DNA of 64,000 nt from Pseudoflavitalea sp. G-6-1-2 (GCF_012927185.1 NZ_JABBGB010000002.1:1488001-1552000), one strand, 5' to 3'; positions 26,153 through 36,135 are shown, counted from the first letter of the stretch. Notes: a model not told the origin generated them from the letters alone. A program made the numbers and translations.

Positions 26153-27625
26153 TCAGTAATCGTTTTGTTCCAATTGTCCTCTTGCAGCATCGAGCTCAAC
26201 TCCGTTGATGGGAACAGCATAGCGTTTGCTGCCGACAGGCAAAGTATAGGTTTGTGGCACTTCCGTATTAACTACAGATCCGTTGATCTGGAAGAAGTTT
26301 CTCGTTATAACCACATCGTCTGCAGGGTAATCATTTACACTGAAACGGCGGATATCGTACCATCGCATAACGAAAGGCATTTCTCTTCTGCGCTCTTCCA
26401 GCACTTTCTGAATGGCTTCTTCTTTGGTGGAAGCAGCAAGAGGGCTGACAGTGTTCATTCGTTTATCGCGCAGCAGATTTACTGCACTCATGGCTCCGGC
26501 AGCATCGTTTTTTCTTGCGAGTGCTTCTGCTTTATTCAGCAGTACTTCTGCAATCGTGGGAGCAGATGGCAGATAACTCATGTCCTGAAACATCCCATAA
26601 CGGTACAGGTTAGCTGTTCCGGGAGAGAAATATCTTCCTCCCTGCGGAAACATGAGCCACTTGAACCGAAGGTCGTTCGACTGATCGTAGAGCGATACCA
26701 GCGAAGCGCTTGGCAGATACCACCATCCCGGCGTATATGCAAACCGGAGATAGAAGAACTCGGGCCAGTAATAGTATTTGGCGGCAGTCCAGTCGTTCAG
26801 TTCTGAGAAATTGATGAGCACATCGGGATTCTTATAATTCACCGGCGTACCTGCTGCCAGTGTTTTGAAATCTTTCAGTTTCACTGTGGAGGTAGACAGC
26901 GCCAGATCAGCTTGCTCAATTGCCTTGTCGTAATTGCCAAGGAAAAGATAATACCTGCTGAGAAATGCAGCAATGGCTTTTTTGCTTGCACGCCAGGGTG
27001 CTTTGGGATCTACATCGTCCACATTGGTCTTCTGCGCTTCGGCAATGTCGGCCAGAATGAAATCATAGGTTTCTTTCAGTGTAGCGCGTTTCAGAGACTC
27101 GGTGTATCCGATGGTTTTCTTCAGCGGCAATCCTTTGGAACCTTCATTGGCAGCTGTGTATGGAAGGCAATAATAGTTTGCCAGAACCCAGTTGGAATAA
27201 GCACGGATGAAATGCGCATCAGCCTTCAATCTTTGCTTTGCTTCTTCTGAACCAGACACTTTATCGATATACGACAGCGTGAGATTCACATTGAAGATCT
27301 TTGAAAACTCACCGCTCCACAGCGGATCGGATGCCATATTGTTCTGCATCTGATCGGTAGTGAAAAGATAACTGTAGATAGTTTCCGGAGTGAACTGACC
27401 TGAACTTGCCTTATAAGCAGAAGCCGGGATTTCAGCATCATCGGTTGACCAGGTGGAAGTATAATTATTTTCTGTTACGAACCTGCCTGCATTGTTGAGC
27501 AATGCCTCCAGCTGATCTACACTTTTGATGGAAGCAACCCTGCTCGGTTCTTCTTCCAGATATTTTTTGCAGCCTCCTGCGGAAAGCAATGCTGTAGCTG
27601 CTACTATGATGGATAATTTTTTCAT
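26153..27625 (-). CDS. SusD/RagB family outer-membrane lipoprotein
   Basis: 490 residues from the ATG at 27625 (MKKLSIIVA), 12 bp after the susC stop. Lipoprotein signal with cysteine in LLSAGGCKKYLEEEP, the classical SusD N-terminus. C-terminal EERRREMPFVMRWYDIRRF matches the family. It is the surface ligand-binding partner of the preceding SusC. An apparent 25-residue extension overlaps susC and is not used here. Confidence 0.94.
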   Translation of the reverse strand: MKKLSIIVAATALLSAGGCKKYLEEEPSRVASIKSVDQLEALLNNAGRFVTENNYTSTWSTDDAEIPASAYKASSGQFTPETIYSYLFTTDQMQNNMASDPLWSGEFSKIFNVNLTLSYIDKVSGSEEAKQRLKADAHFIRAYSNWVLANYYCLPYTAANEGSKGLPLKKTIGYTESLKRATLKETYDFILADIAEAQKTNVDDVDPKAPWRASKKAIAAFLSRYYLFLGNYDKAIEQADLALSTSTVKLKDFKTLAAGTPVNYKNPDVLINFSELNDWTAAKYYYWPEFFYLRFAYTPGWWYLPSASLVSLYDQSNDLRFKWLMFPQGGRYFSPGTANLYRYGMFQDMSYLPSAPTIAEVLLNKAEALARKNDAAGAMSAVNLLRDKRMNTVSPLAASTKEEAIQKVLEERRREMPFVMRWYDIRRFSVNDYPADDVVITRNFFQINGSVVNTEVPQTYTLPVGSKRYAVPINGVELDAARGQLEQNDY

Positions 27626-27636
27626 GATCTCCTTTT

Positions 27637-30600
27637 TTAGAATTGAAGGTTGCAACCCAATGTGATTGTACGTAGCGGTCTGTTTGTACCTGGCAGCCAT
27701 TCAGGATGATATCCTTTGCTGTTGGCTTTGTATACGAGGCCGAGATTTCGGGCCTGTGCATATACTCTCAATCCATTGATGCCTGCTTTTCTGATCACAC
27801 GCGCTGGCAGTGAGTAATCGATCATCAGTTCTTTCCATTCGATGTAAGAAGAACTTTCGATCAACCCTTCCAGATTGGGCGCATAGCGGTTCCAGCGATA
27901 AGAGCCGGCGTCATTGGCAACAGGGAATGAAGGAATGTCGGGGTTCCCAGCAAAAACATCTGAAACAAAACGGTCAACAAATGTTTTGCCGCTTCCTACC
28001 GTTGTACCATAGTTGAATATAGGATTTCGATACACACCGCCCATTGTTCCGGTGAACAGTACAGTAAGGCCGAAATTGCCGTACCTGAAATTGTTCAGCC
28101 ATGTAAGCGTGTGTGGCGGAATGCTGGTTCCTTCATAATTCAGGTACTGCAGACCAAGCCCTCTGTTATGCAATGCCAGATCATCAAAACGATTAGGTAC
28201 ACCTTTCACTCCTGCCACATATGGTTCACCATCTTTCATGCCGAGATAGGTGTAGGAATATACCGGTGCAATGGGACGCCCCTGTACAAATGCATTTCCT
28301 TCGAGCATGTTGAAACCAAATACGGATGGAAAATACAGATCGGTGATCTTGTTTTTGTTGTACGCATAGGTAGCAAGGGTATTGTACTCGAACTTAGTGC
28401 CGGGGATGGTCAACCTTGTTCCAAGTGAAAGCTCAATACCATTGTTCTCCATCTTCGCATTATTGAAACGCTGGCTCGATGTACCTGTAGCTGTAGGCAG
28501 GGTAACCAAACCAACCAGATCGGATCCTTTCTTATTGTAGTAATCGATCTTACCGGTAATTTTGCCTTTGAAAAGTGCAAAGTCAATTCCGATATTGGTA
28601 GTGGTAGTTACTTCCCACCTCAGTGTTGGGTTGCCATAATCGAGTATCGAAGCAGTAATGGTGCCAGTGGTGGCACTGATGCCAGAACTCATATTCAGCA
28701 AGGGTTCGGTTGAAATGGTAGTGATGGCATTACCATTCCGGCCATAGGTGGCGCGCATAGTAAGTGCATCCACAAAAGAAACTTTATCGAGGAATTTCTC
28801 GCGGCTTGCCTGCCAACTTGCACCAACCGACCAGAAGGGACTCCAGCGGCGACTGGCATCTTCTGTGATGTAGTTCGATCCATCGCCTCTCACACTTCCT
28901 GAAATGGTATACTTGCGATCGAAAGTGTAAGATGCATTGCCGTAAAACGACAGATATCTTTCAAGCCTGTAATACAGCAGGGTATTGCCTCCCTGAAGTG
29001 TAACACCTGAAGACCCCACGATATTCTTGAATGTGTTGCCTGCACTGCCAAATCCGAATGGGGGCACAGAGCTGAGATTTTTGTCAGGAAAATATCCGAA
29101 CTGCCATGGGTTGCCTCGTGATTCCTGTTTACTCTGCGTTACTTCCGTACCAGCGATGGCCACTATCTGATGGCGTTTGCCGATATTTCTGTCGAAGTTC
29201 AGCTGATTTCTGAACACATATGCATCCAGCTTTGTATTGCTGTACCAGTTGTTGCCAAACTGATAAGGTGTTTCAATGCCTCCTTTGGGAAACAGCTGTT
29301 TGGTAACGGCTTTGGTTGCCTGATTATATTCAACATAGTAATTCACCATGTCTCTTACGAAGTAGGTTTCTTCGCTGTAATATTTGCTGTAATCTGTATT
29401 TCTTTTTTCATACTGGAATTTGGAATCGAAGCTGAGACCACGCATAAGGTTGAGTGTAAGGCCTGCCTGCAGTCTTGCATTCAGGTCCTGACTGGAGAAT
29501 TTGCGGCCACGCACTTCGCGGAGCAGATTGTAGCTCCAGTCGTTATAAGGCATGCCGGTCTTGGGCAATGTGGCTGCCAGTTCGCGGTTCAATCCTCTGA
29601 GATTCACACTGTAGCTTCCATCTGAATTCAGCAGGGTTTCATATGGAGAAAGCTGCTCGATCTCATCGATCGTAGCGCCGCTTGCTTTCTGATCGGTATA
29701 ACTCATGGTAGCTCCAACAAAAAAGCTCAGCACTTTATTGGGTCTGTACTGATTATTGAAGTTGAGCATGTAACGGTTGTATTGATTGCCTACAAAACCA
29801 TCTTTGTTCTTTTCGTACATCAATGATCCGTAGCTACGTGTTTTTTCGTTTCCTCCCGAAAGATTGAGGCTGTATTGAGTAAGTACAGGGCGTTGCAGCA
29901 GCAGGTTTTCGATCTGACCTCTGTTGTTGATTCCTCTTAGACTGTCGAGTCCGCGGTTCATCGCATCCAGACTGATCTTTCCGGTTTCCTGTGCATAGAG
30001 ATATTCCTGTGCCAGGGTGAGAGATGTTTTCAGCTGATTGAATGATCCGGCGAATTTGGAGAGATACCAGTTGTTTTTCCATGCGAGTTCCTCGAAACGA
30101 AGGAAATCAGCAGTGGATGCAGTTCTCGTAACCTGATCGAGATCGATTTTATTGCCGATGCGTGTAAATACATTCATTTCCATTTTCAATCCCTGTGAGG
30201 CCCTGCCCTGTTTTGTGGTGATCACTATCACCCCATTGGCAGATTTGGCACCCCAGATAGAAGCTGCAGCCGCATCTTTCAGAACGGTAACAGATTCAAC
30301 GTCATTGGGATTGATAGAATTGAAGGCAGTATCTGTGATGGGAAATCCATCCACTACCATCAATGGCCGGGCATTGGCGTACATAGAACTGGTGCCGCGT
30401 ATGAGGAAGTTGAATGTACCATCGGATTTTTCTTTGCCCTGCATTCCCGGCACCATTCCCATCAGGGTTGAAGAGAGATCGGAGAAGGGACGTTTAGTGA
30501 GCATGTCTTTATTCACCACATCGTAAGCACCGGTAGCGCGTTCTTTGGAGATCTTCTGATAACCGGTATTTACCACGATGGTGGCTTCTTCCATTACCGT

Positions 30601-31251
30601 TACTTCGGGAAGCAGTGTTATCACCATGAATACGGTAGTGATTTTTACCTCCACAGCAGCATATCCCACAAAGCTTACTTCGAGTACATCGCCAATCTCG
30701 GCCCTGATATTGAAAGCCCCCCTGTCGGAGGTTATGGCAGTAATGGATTTGCCTTTTACTTTTACGGTAGCTCCGGCCAAAGGTTTACGGGCGCCATCCT
30801 GCACAAAACCACCAATCTCTTTGGCTACAAAAAGATTCTCTGCATCAAACAGCCTGGCTCTTGCTGCAGGCTTCTCTTTGACGAAAATAGTTTTGCTTCT
30901 GATCTCAAAATCGAAACTGCGTCCGAATACGAGATTCAGAAAAGATTGAAGCTCCATGTTCTTCACATCGAGTGTAATGCGCTCAGCATTGCTGATGCCG
31001 GAAGCACTTCCGATCACCACATAGCCGGTCTGTTTTTCGATTACAGACAATACCTTATCCAGCGGCACATTCTTTCCTGAAAATGTAACGGTCTGGGAAG
31101 AGGTTTCGGCACTGAGAGACAAACAGAACAACAGTAGCAGCAATGCGGTTAGTTTCATAACTCGCAAAGTTTTAATGATGAACCAGTGAGACTTCTGCCG
31201 GTTTTTCAGCATAGCAGAAGACCGCCGGTTACAATAAGCAGTCAATAACAT
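27637..31251 (-). CDS. SusC/RagA-type TonB-dependent receptor with STN domain
   Basis: 1,204 residues from the ATG at 31251 (MLLTAYCNRR). After about 35 residues comes the signal peptide (MKLTALLLLLFCLSLSAE), an STN domain (VLSVIEKQTGYVVIG), a carboxypeptidase-like domain (VQDGARKPLAGATVKVKG), the plug with VTVLKDAAAASIWGAKS and the barrel ending LGCNLQF. The start is uncertain: the frame is open further, and the ATG before MKLTALL also works; 31251 is favoured by the leader shared with the first susC. It imports an unknown ligand with the SusD encoded 12 bp downstream, and signals through FecR. Confidence 0.94.
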   Translation of the reverse strand: MLLTAYCNRRSSAMLKNRQKSHWFIIKTLRVMKLTALLLLLFCLSLSAETSSQTVTFSGKNVPLDKVLSVIEKQTGYVVIGSASGISNAERITLDVKNMELQSFLNLVFGRSFDFEIRSKTIFVKEKPAARARLFDAENLFVAKEIGGFVQDGARKPLAGATVKVKGKSITAITSDRGAFNIRAEIGDVLEVSFVGYAAVEVKITTVFMVITLLPEVTVMEEATIVVNTGYQKISKERATGAYDVVNKDMLTKRPFSDLSSTLMGMVPGMQGKEKSDGTFNFLIRGTSSMYANARPLMVVDGFPITDTAFNSINPNDVESVTVLKDAAAASIWGAKSANGVIVITTKQGRASQGLKMEMNVFTRIGNKIDLDQVTRTASTADFLRFEELAWKNNWYLSKFAGSFNQLKTSLTLAQEYLYAQETGKISLDAMNRGLDSLRGINNRGQIENLLLQRPVLTQYSLNLSGGNEKTRSYGSLMYEKNKDGFVGNQYNRYMLNFNNQYRPNKVLSFFVGATMSYTDQKASGATIDEIEQLSPYETLLNSDGSYSVNLRGLNRELAATLPKTGMPYNDWSYNLLREVRGRKFSSQDLNARLQAGLTLNLMRGLSFDSKFQYEKRNTDYSKYYSEETYFVRDMVNYYVEYNQATKAVTKQLFPKGGIETPYQFGNNWYSNTKLDAYVFRNQLNFDRNIGKRHQIVAIAGTEVTQSKQESRGNPWQFGYFPDKNLSSVPPFGFGSAGNTFKNIVGSSGVTLQGGNTLLYYRLERYLSFYGNASYTFDRKYTISGSVRGDGSNYITEDASRRWSPFWSVGASWQASREKFLDKVSFVDALTMRATYGRNGNAITTISTEPLLNMSSGISATTGTITASILDYGNPTLRWEVTTTTNIGIDFALFKGKITGKIDYYNKKGSDLVGLVTLPTATGTSSQRFNNAKMENNGIELSLGTRLTIPGTKFEYNTLATYAYNKNKITDLYFPSVFGFNMLEGNAFVQGRPIAPVYSYTYLGMKDGEPYVAGVKGVPNRFDDLALHNRGLGLQYLNYEGTSIPPHTLTWLNNFRYGNFGLTVLFTGTMGGVYRNPIFNYGTTVGSGKTFVDRFVSDVFAGNPDIPSFPVANDAGSYRWNRYAPNLEGLIESSSYIEWKELMIDYSLPARVIRKAGINGLRVYAQARNLGLVYKANSKGYHPEWLPGTNRPLRTITLGCNLQF

Positions 31252-31282
31252 ACTTTTGTAACAGTTTTGGGTTGATGAATAA
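31252..31282 (-). promoter_or_regulatory. Conserved SusC 5' leader motif (copy 2)
   Basis: 31 nt before the ATG at 31251 share TTATTCA, AACC, AAAAC and CAAAAGT with 3341-3370. As in the first copy, a CCGGG...CCCGG hairpin lies about 70 nt upstream, after the fecR stop, with no T-run on the minus strand. Confidence 0.5.
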
Positions 31283-31400
31283 ACTACAGACAAAGGTTTT
31301 TCAACGCTATCCCGAAACGTTCGCCGGGGATGTTGCAGCATTCCCGGTTTTTGTTTCAGCACAGACGCGGCTATACTGATCGAATTTGTAAGATGAGGTT

Positions 31401-32579
31401 TTACCTGAGTATGGACTTCACAAGGATGGTCCTGTTTTCCAGCCTGACTTTTACATTGGCAAGCATACCGTTCAGGCCGGCAATTGCATCGGTTAAGGTC
31501 ATATTGCGTTCCATCTTCCCCTTCAAAAGATCGCGGGGAGCTTCATTTTGATACACTATTTGTAAGTCGTACCATCTGGCCAGCTGACGCAGGGCCTGGT
31601 CGAATGGCAGACCTGTAAAGTCGAAATATCCTGCCTTCCAGGCGATATCCTGCTGCACGTTTGCAGCAATGATTTTTCCATCTACACTCGCCTGTCCGGG
31701 TTTGAGCAGCTGCTCGTTCACCTTCACAGAACCCTCCACCAGTGTGGTTTTGGTGGCAGGTTCATCGGAATAACTATTTACATTGAAAGCCGTTCCGAGT
31801 ACAGTGATCTGGTCTTTCACAGTGTTCACAATGAAGGGCCTGTTCTTATCGGTACTTACTTCAAAATAAACTTCTCCTTTGATGCTCACTGTTCTGGTGC
31901 TGCCGGTAAATGCAGCGGGATAGGTAATGCTGCTGCCGGCATTCAGCCATACTTTGGTGCCATCGGATAGCAGCAACTGGTACTGTCCTCCATTAGGCGT
32001 AGTGATGGTATTTGTTACATCGGCTGCCACGCTGTTCTTGCCGTAGATCAGCTGCCCGTCTACCTGCTGAATAGCCAGGGAACCATCGTTGATGGTACCT
32101 GCTGCATTATTCTCCAAACTTACCTGCTGACCATTGGAAAGCGTAAGCACTGCTTTGTTGCCTGCTGGCAGAATCGGTTTTGCAGGCAGTTCCTTTTGTT
32201 CAGCAATCTCATTCGAAGGAACTGATGCCGGCTGCGATCTGTTCATCAGATAAAGCATACCCGCCGTCACCAAAACCAGTACTGCTGCGGCATAGCGGAA
32301 CCACGCCTTATTGTAGAATGGTTTTCGGGTCAATGAAATACTTTGATTGCCAATGCCGCCTTGTCTCAATATCCGCTGATACAATTCATCTCCCTGCTGA
32401 CTGTTTGCCCAACCATGAAAAGCAGTTTTCAGCAACTCTGTATCGATATGCTCTCCATAATGTGCACGAAAATCTTCCTGCTCCAGAAAAAGAAAGAACT
32501 GGTCCACTTGTTCGGGTAACAGATGATCCGTGACAAACTGATGGATCAGCTGGTCATATGATGCAGGCGTTGATGACAT
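31401..32579 (-). CDS. FecR family anti-sigma factor
   Basis: 392 residues from the ATG at 32579 (MSSTPASYDQL); the frame reaches a GTG seven codons upstream. One transmembrane helix (about 85-105, FRYAAAVLVLVTAGMLYLM) separates the cytoplasmic sigma-binding part from the periplasmic FecR domain (TTPNGGQYQLLLSDGTKV, GEVYFEVSTDKNRPF). The C-terminal SWARW-type LARWYDLQIVYQNEAPRDLL region should meet the SusC STN domain. Same order and spacing as the first locus. Confidence 0.93.
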   Translation of the reverse strand: MSSTPASYDQLIHQFVTDHLLPEQVDQFFLFLEQEDFRAHYGEHIDTELLKTAFHGWANSQQGDELYQRILRQGGIGNQSISLTRKPFYNKAWFRYAAAVLVLVTAGMLYLMNRSQPASVPSNEIAEQKELPAKPILPAGNKAVLTLSNGQQVSLENNAAGTINDGSLAIQQVDGQLIYGKNSVAADVTNTITTPNGGQYQLLLSDGTKVWLNAGSSITYPAAFTGSTRTVSIKGEVYFEVSTDKNRPFIVNTVKDQITVLGTAFNVNSYSDEPATKTTLVEGSVKVNEQLLKPGQASVDGKIIAANVQQDIAWKAGYFDFTGLPFDQALRQLARWYDLQIVYQNEAPRDLLKGKMERNMTLTDAIAGLNGMLANVKVRLENRTILVKSILR

Positions 32580-32633
32580 ACCTATTGATAGTCGCGCCAC
32601 TTCAAAGAAAGTATTAGCGCGTTTAACATTTTT

Positions 32634-33248
32634 TTAGAAAATATTTTTATCCATCAGCAAAAAGGGAAGCAGACAGGCAACCGCAATGCTGTCTTTACTG
32701 TGCTGCATCACATAATTACGGATAGATTCCATGGCTTTGTACAAATGCACTTTCACCGTATTGGTGGCAATCCCCATCTGCTTGCCGATGGCTTCGTAAC
32801 TGAGCCCTTCTTCGCGCTGCAACTGAAAAGCAGTACGTTGCTGAGGACTAAGTTGCGCCACAGCTTCCCTGATCAGCGTAACCTGTTCTTTTTTGAGCAA
32901 TTGCAGTTCAGGACTGTCGTGAGAGATCTCCATCCGCTCTTTGAGGTAGTTGCGATACGTATCGATACTCCCCTGCTTGCGGAGTGCGCTGATAATGGAA
33001 TTGCGGGTGATAGTATAAAACCAGGAAGCGAAATGTTGAATGGATAAGACTTCTGAGCGATTCTCCCACAGCTTGAGAAACACAGATTGCACGATATCTT
33101 CAGCCAGATGAGGCAGCTTGAGGTGTTGCAGCGCCACAGCATAAACGCCGGGAGCATAACCTTCGTAGAGTTGCCTGAATGCCGGTTCGTGGTTCTCTGA
33201 AAGTTGCCGCAGCAAGATCACTTCGTTATGTAGGGGTCGCAGGATCAA
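32634..33248 (-). CDS. ECF RNA polymerase sigma-70 factor (probable TTG start)
   Basis: 204 residues from TTG at 33248 (LILRPLHNEVILLRQL). Region 2 includes ASWFYTITRNSIISAL; region 4 has SPQQRTAFQLQREEGLS and YEAIGKQMGIATNTVKVHL. No ATG lies in frame before the conserved domain. The frame is open back to a GTG at 33431, but that would lie beyond the terminator of the preceding metalloprotease gene, so a TTG (or the GTG at about 33221) is likelier. The C-terminus is hydrophobic (AVACLLPFLLM). It heads the third signalling locus. Confidence 0.88.
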   Translation of the reverse strand: MILRPLHNEVILLRQLSENHEPAFRQLYEGYAPGVYAVALQHLKLPHLAEDIVQSVFLKLWENRSEVLSIQHFASWFYTITRNSIISALRKQGSIDTYRNYLKERMEISHDSPELQLLKKEQVTLIREAVAQLSPQQRTAFQLQREEGLSYEAIGKQMGIATNTVKVHLYKAMESIRNYVMQHSKDSIAVACLLPFLLMDKNIF

Positions 33249-33389
33249 TTCTGCATTATTTATCAGTAAAGATAAAAGTTTTGAGGGGAAAGGCTGATTT
33301 CGTAGCTGAGGAATATCGTTTGGTAGATATTTTTCATTGCGCAATCGTTTGTGTGATGAACGATTTAATGAAGAAGTTAAACAGGCATT

Positions 33390-33420
33390 AAAAAGAACAG
33401 GCCCGCAAATGCAGGCCTGT
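33390..33420 (-). terminator. Terminator of the zinc metalloprotease gene
   Basis: Inverted repeat ACAGGCC / GGCCTGT at 33397-33420, followed on the minus strand by TCTTTTTAA. It lies 47 bp after the stop at 33467 and insulates the protease from the sigma gene. Confidence 0.82.
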
Positions 33421-33466
33421 CCTTTATGCACCGATACATGGTATCGGCGGCTGATTATATTGCTCC

Positions 33467-36025
33467 TTATTTAGGATCGAGCATTTTGTTGATTCTTTCA
33501 ACCAGGTCTTCGAGGTGAGCACGGCTTGCTTTGTCTGCAGTTGCAGGCAGCGCGGCTTTGATCTCGGAACGCAGTTGCTTCATGTTAGACTTGAGTATAG
33601 AGAATGCATCGCTTCTGTCGCTCACTGCAGGAGGAGGTCCGAACATAGCACCCATCTGATTTCCCTGAGCTGAAGGTGCAGCAGCAGGAGGATTCAGGAT
33701 CTTTCCGATTCTGCTCACATAGTTCTTCTGCAGATTACGACGATAGATATCGATCGGCTTCTGTGTTTTCAACTCGGTGAATACTGCATTGCGGAGATCT
33801 GTTGTGAGATCCGATGCTGTGTAAGCAGCAGCTCCTGATTCGGCTTCGCCGGCAATGAGTTTGTCGTAAGTACGGCTGCTGAGGCAACGCTCCAGCGCCA
33901 TATCCTGCAGTCTGCCAACCAGGGTGATCTGATCTACACCTGTTTTTTCAGCGATCTCTTTGTTGAACAGCCATGTTGGAGTAGTGAATACATTTTTCTT
34001 CAGCCATTCCATTGCTTCTTTCTGACGCTCTTTCGATACGCGCTCATATACAACACCTGCCTGCTCTACAGTTTTAGGTGTCTCCATGATGCCGCCGATA
34101 TTCTTAGAAACGTGTCCGATATAACGGCTGAACTGGCCGGTGATCTGACCGTACATGGTAGAAAGACTTTTGTATCCTTCGTTCGGAGTTGCAGTCCATT
34201 TGGGCAACTCAGGCAGAATACGCTGAAGGTTCTTTATACCATAGGTGCTTGCGAGCATGGCATTGTCGCCGAGATCTTCGCTCTGTGAACGTGGATCATC
34301 GGGGTTTGATTCGGTTCCGAACCAGAGGCGTTTGTTGCTTGCTTTTTCGGTAGTGAGTTTGGCGAGGATGGCTGTTTCTTCATCAACAGATTTGTTGTCG
34401 AACCATTTGTATCCCCACTCGATTGCCCATGTATCGTAATCGCCGATGCGAGGGAAAATACCTTTCTCGGAGATATTGTCTTCCGGCTGCGCTACATAGT
34501 TGAAACGTGCATAGTCCATGATAGAAGGAGTATGTCCGTTTTCTTCTACCCATTTCTTATCGCGCATTTTTTCTACGGGAACAGATGAGCTGCTGCCGAA
34601 GTTATGGCGAAGACCAAGTGTGTGGCCTACTTCGTGAGAAGATACGAAACGGATCAGTTGCCCCATCAGTTCATCGTCGAATTTGTTTTTGCGTGCACGT
34701 GGATCTACAGTTGATGCCTGTACCATGTACCAGTCGTGCAGCAGTTCCATTACGTTATGGTACCAGTTGATATGTGTTTCGAGGATCTCTCCGGAACGTG
34801 GGTCAGCTGTACTTGGACCGCTGGCATTAGGAACGGAAGATGGTTTGTAAACGATCACGGAGTTGCGTGCATCGTCCATGCTCCAGGTAGGATCTTCCTG
34901 TGGAGTGGGCGCTTTTTTAGCAACGATGGCGTTTTTGAAACCGGCCTGCTCGAAAGCTTTCTGCCAGTCGTTCACACCCTGAATGAGATATGGAACCCAT
35001 TTAGCAGGAGTTGCAGGGTCGATGTAGATCACAATCGGCTTAGCTGGTTCAACCAGTTCACCTTTTTTGTACTTCTCGATGTCCGCAGGTTTTGGCTCAA
35101 GTCTCCAGCGCTTAGCCATCACCACTTTCTTAACACCTTGTGGATTCTGATCGAAATCTGTGTATCCTTCAGCGAAGTAACCTACGCGTGGATCGAAGTA
35201 ACGTGCCTGCATCGGAACCTTTGGCAGCACTACAAAAGAAGTAGTGAGCTCAACAGTAACGGTACCGCCGCCAGGGCCGCCGCCCATTGGTCCCATCATT
35301 GGGTTGCCAGCTGCGCGTGCATATGTTTTTACCGCTTTGATATTCGTATTGAGCGGGAAAGATTTGATTTCGCTGATATAGCTTTTATCTGGCTGGTATC
35401 CGCCGAGTTTCCATCCGCCTTTCTCGTTGTTGTCGAAATGCAGAATGTCGTTGTCGCCGGAAATATAATCGGTAAGATCGATCACTACGCCATTGGAGTC
35501 GGATGCCGCTGACTTCACATCGAAGCTGGCTGCAATAGGCTGCATGTTGGAACGGGTAACAGCCATGAACATTTCACGGGTAGAATCGCTGGAGAATTCA
35601 GAGAACGATTTCTTGAGCAGGAACACTTTATTGTTGGGTCCTTTCTCGAAGCTGATCACATTCGAATTCACTTCGTCACCTGCATATCCGCTCATGGAAT
35701 TGCTTCCTCTGAGATCAACACCAGCTCTGGCTACGTGTGTCATTACCAGAAACTCCCTGTTGAACAGTGAATCGGGGATCTCGAATAAATAACGGTCGTC
35801 TACTTTGTGTACCAGGAAAAGTCCTTTTTGTGTTTTGGCTTTTCCTACCACTTCACTGTAGGGTTTAGGGCCCGGTTTCGCGGGGGCTGGCATAGCAGGT
35901 GCGTTGCCTGGAGTCGCTGGCGGCTGGCCATTCTTTCCAGGGCGTTGCTGAGCCATCGCAACCGTACTGGCAGATACCAGCACTCCGGTATACAACCAAT
36001 GTCTCAGACTAGATGATCTTGTCAT
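33467..36025 (-). CDS. Exported zinc-dependent metalloprotease (DUF5117/DUF5118 type)
   Basis: 852 residues; signal peptide ends near TVAMAQ. The extended zinc motif SHEVGHTLGLRHNFG has His464, Glu465, His468 and a third His, as in metzincins. The N-terminal Pro-rich stretch (PPATPGNAPAMPAPAKP) is followed by the domains usually named DUF5118 and DUF5117 and a C-terminal DUF4953-like part. These large Bacteroidota proteases are commonly found near SusCD pairs and TlpA proteins, as here. It probably degrades proteins in the periplasm or at the surface; no substrate is evident. The gene stands alone, ended by a terminator. Confidence 0.93.
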   Translation of the reverse strand: MTRSSSLRHWLYTGVLVSASTVAMAQQRPGKNGQPPATPGNAPAMPAPAKPGPKPYSEVVGKAKTQKGLFLVHKVDDRYLFEIPDSLFNREFLVMTHVARAGVDLRGSNSMSGYAGDEVNSNVISFEKGPNNKVFLLKKSFSEFSSDSTREMFMAVTRSNMQPIAASFDVKSAASDSNGVVIDLTDYISGDNDILHFDNNEKGGWKLGGYQPDKSYISEIKSFPLNTNIKAVKTYARAAGNPMMGPMGGGPGGGTVTVELTTSFVVLPKVPMQARYFDPRVGYFAEGYTDFDQNPQGVKKVVMAKRWRLEPKPADIEKYKKGELVEPAKPIVIYIDPATPAKWVPYLIQGVNDWQKAFEQAGFKNAIVAKKAPTPQEDPTWSMDDARNSVIVYKPSSVPNASGPSTADPRSGEILETHINWYHNVMELLHDWYMVQASTVDPRARKNKFDDELMGQLIRFVSSHEVGHTLGLRHNFGSSSSVPVEKMRDKKWVEENGHTPSIMDYARFNYVAQPEDNISEKGIFPRIGDYDTWAIEWGYKWFDNKSVDEETAILAKLTTEKASNKRLWFGTESNPDDPRSQSEDLGDNAMLASTYGIKNLQRILPELPKWTATPNEGYKSLSTMYGQITGQFSRYIGHVSKNIGGIMETPKTVEQAGVVYERVSKERQKEAMEWLKKNVFTTPTWLFNKEIAEKTGVDQITLVGRLQDMALERCLSSRTYDKLIAGEAESGAAAYTASDLTTDLRNAVFTELKTQKPIDIYRRNLQKNYVSRIGKILNPPAAAPSAQGNQMGAMFGPPPAVSDRSDAFSILKSNMKQLRSEIKAALPATADKASRAHLEDLVERINKMLDPK

Positions 36026-36135
36026 TGCAATTAAAAGTTTAGGAATCAGAAAAACAACTTCATGTTCGCATTATTCATGCGTGTGCAGAGTTAATCAATT
36101 ATTGTAAATCACTTCTCTTTTTTACTCCAACGGTT

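Noticed and set aside
33249-33431. Extended N-terminus of the third sigma factor from a GTG at 33431
   Set aside because: The extension runs into the terminator of the metalloprotease gene and shows no sigma-like sequence.
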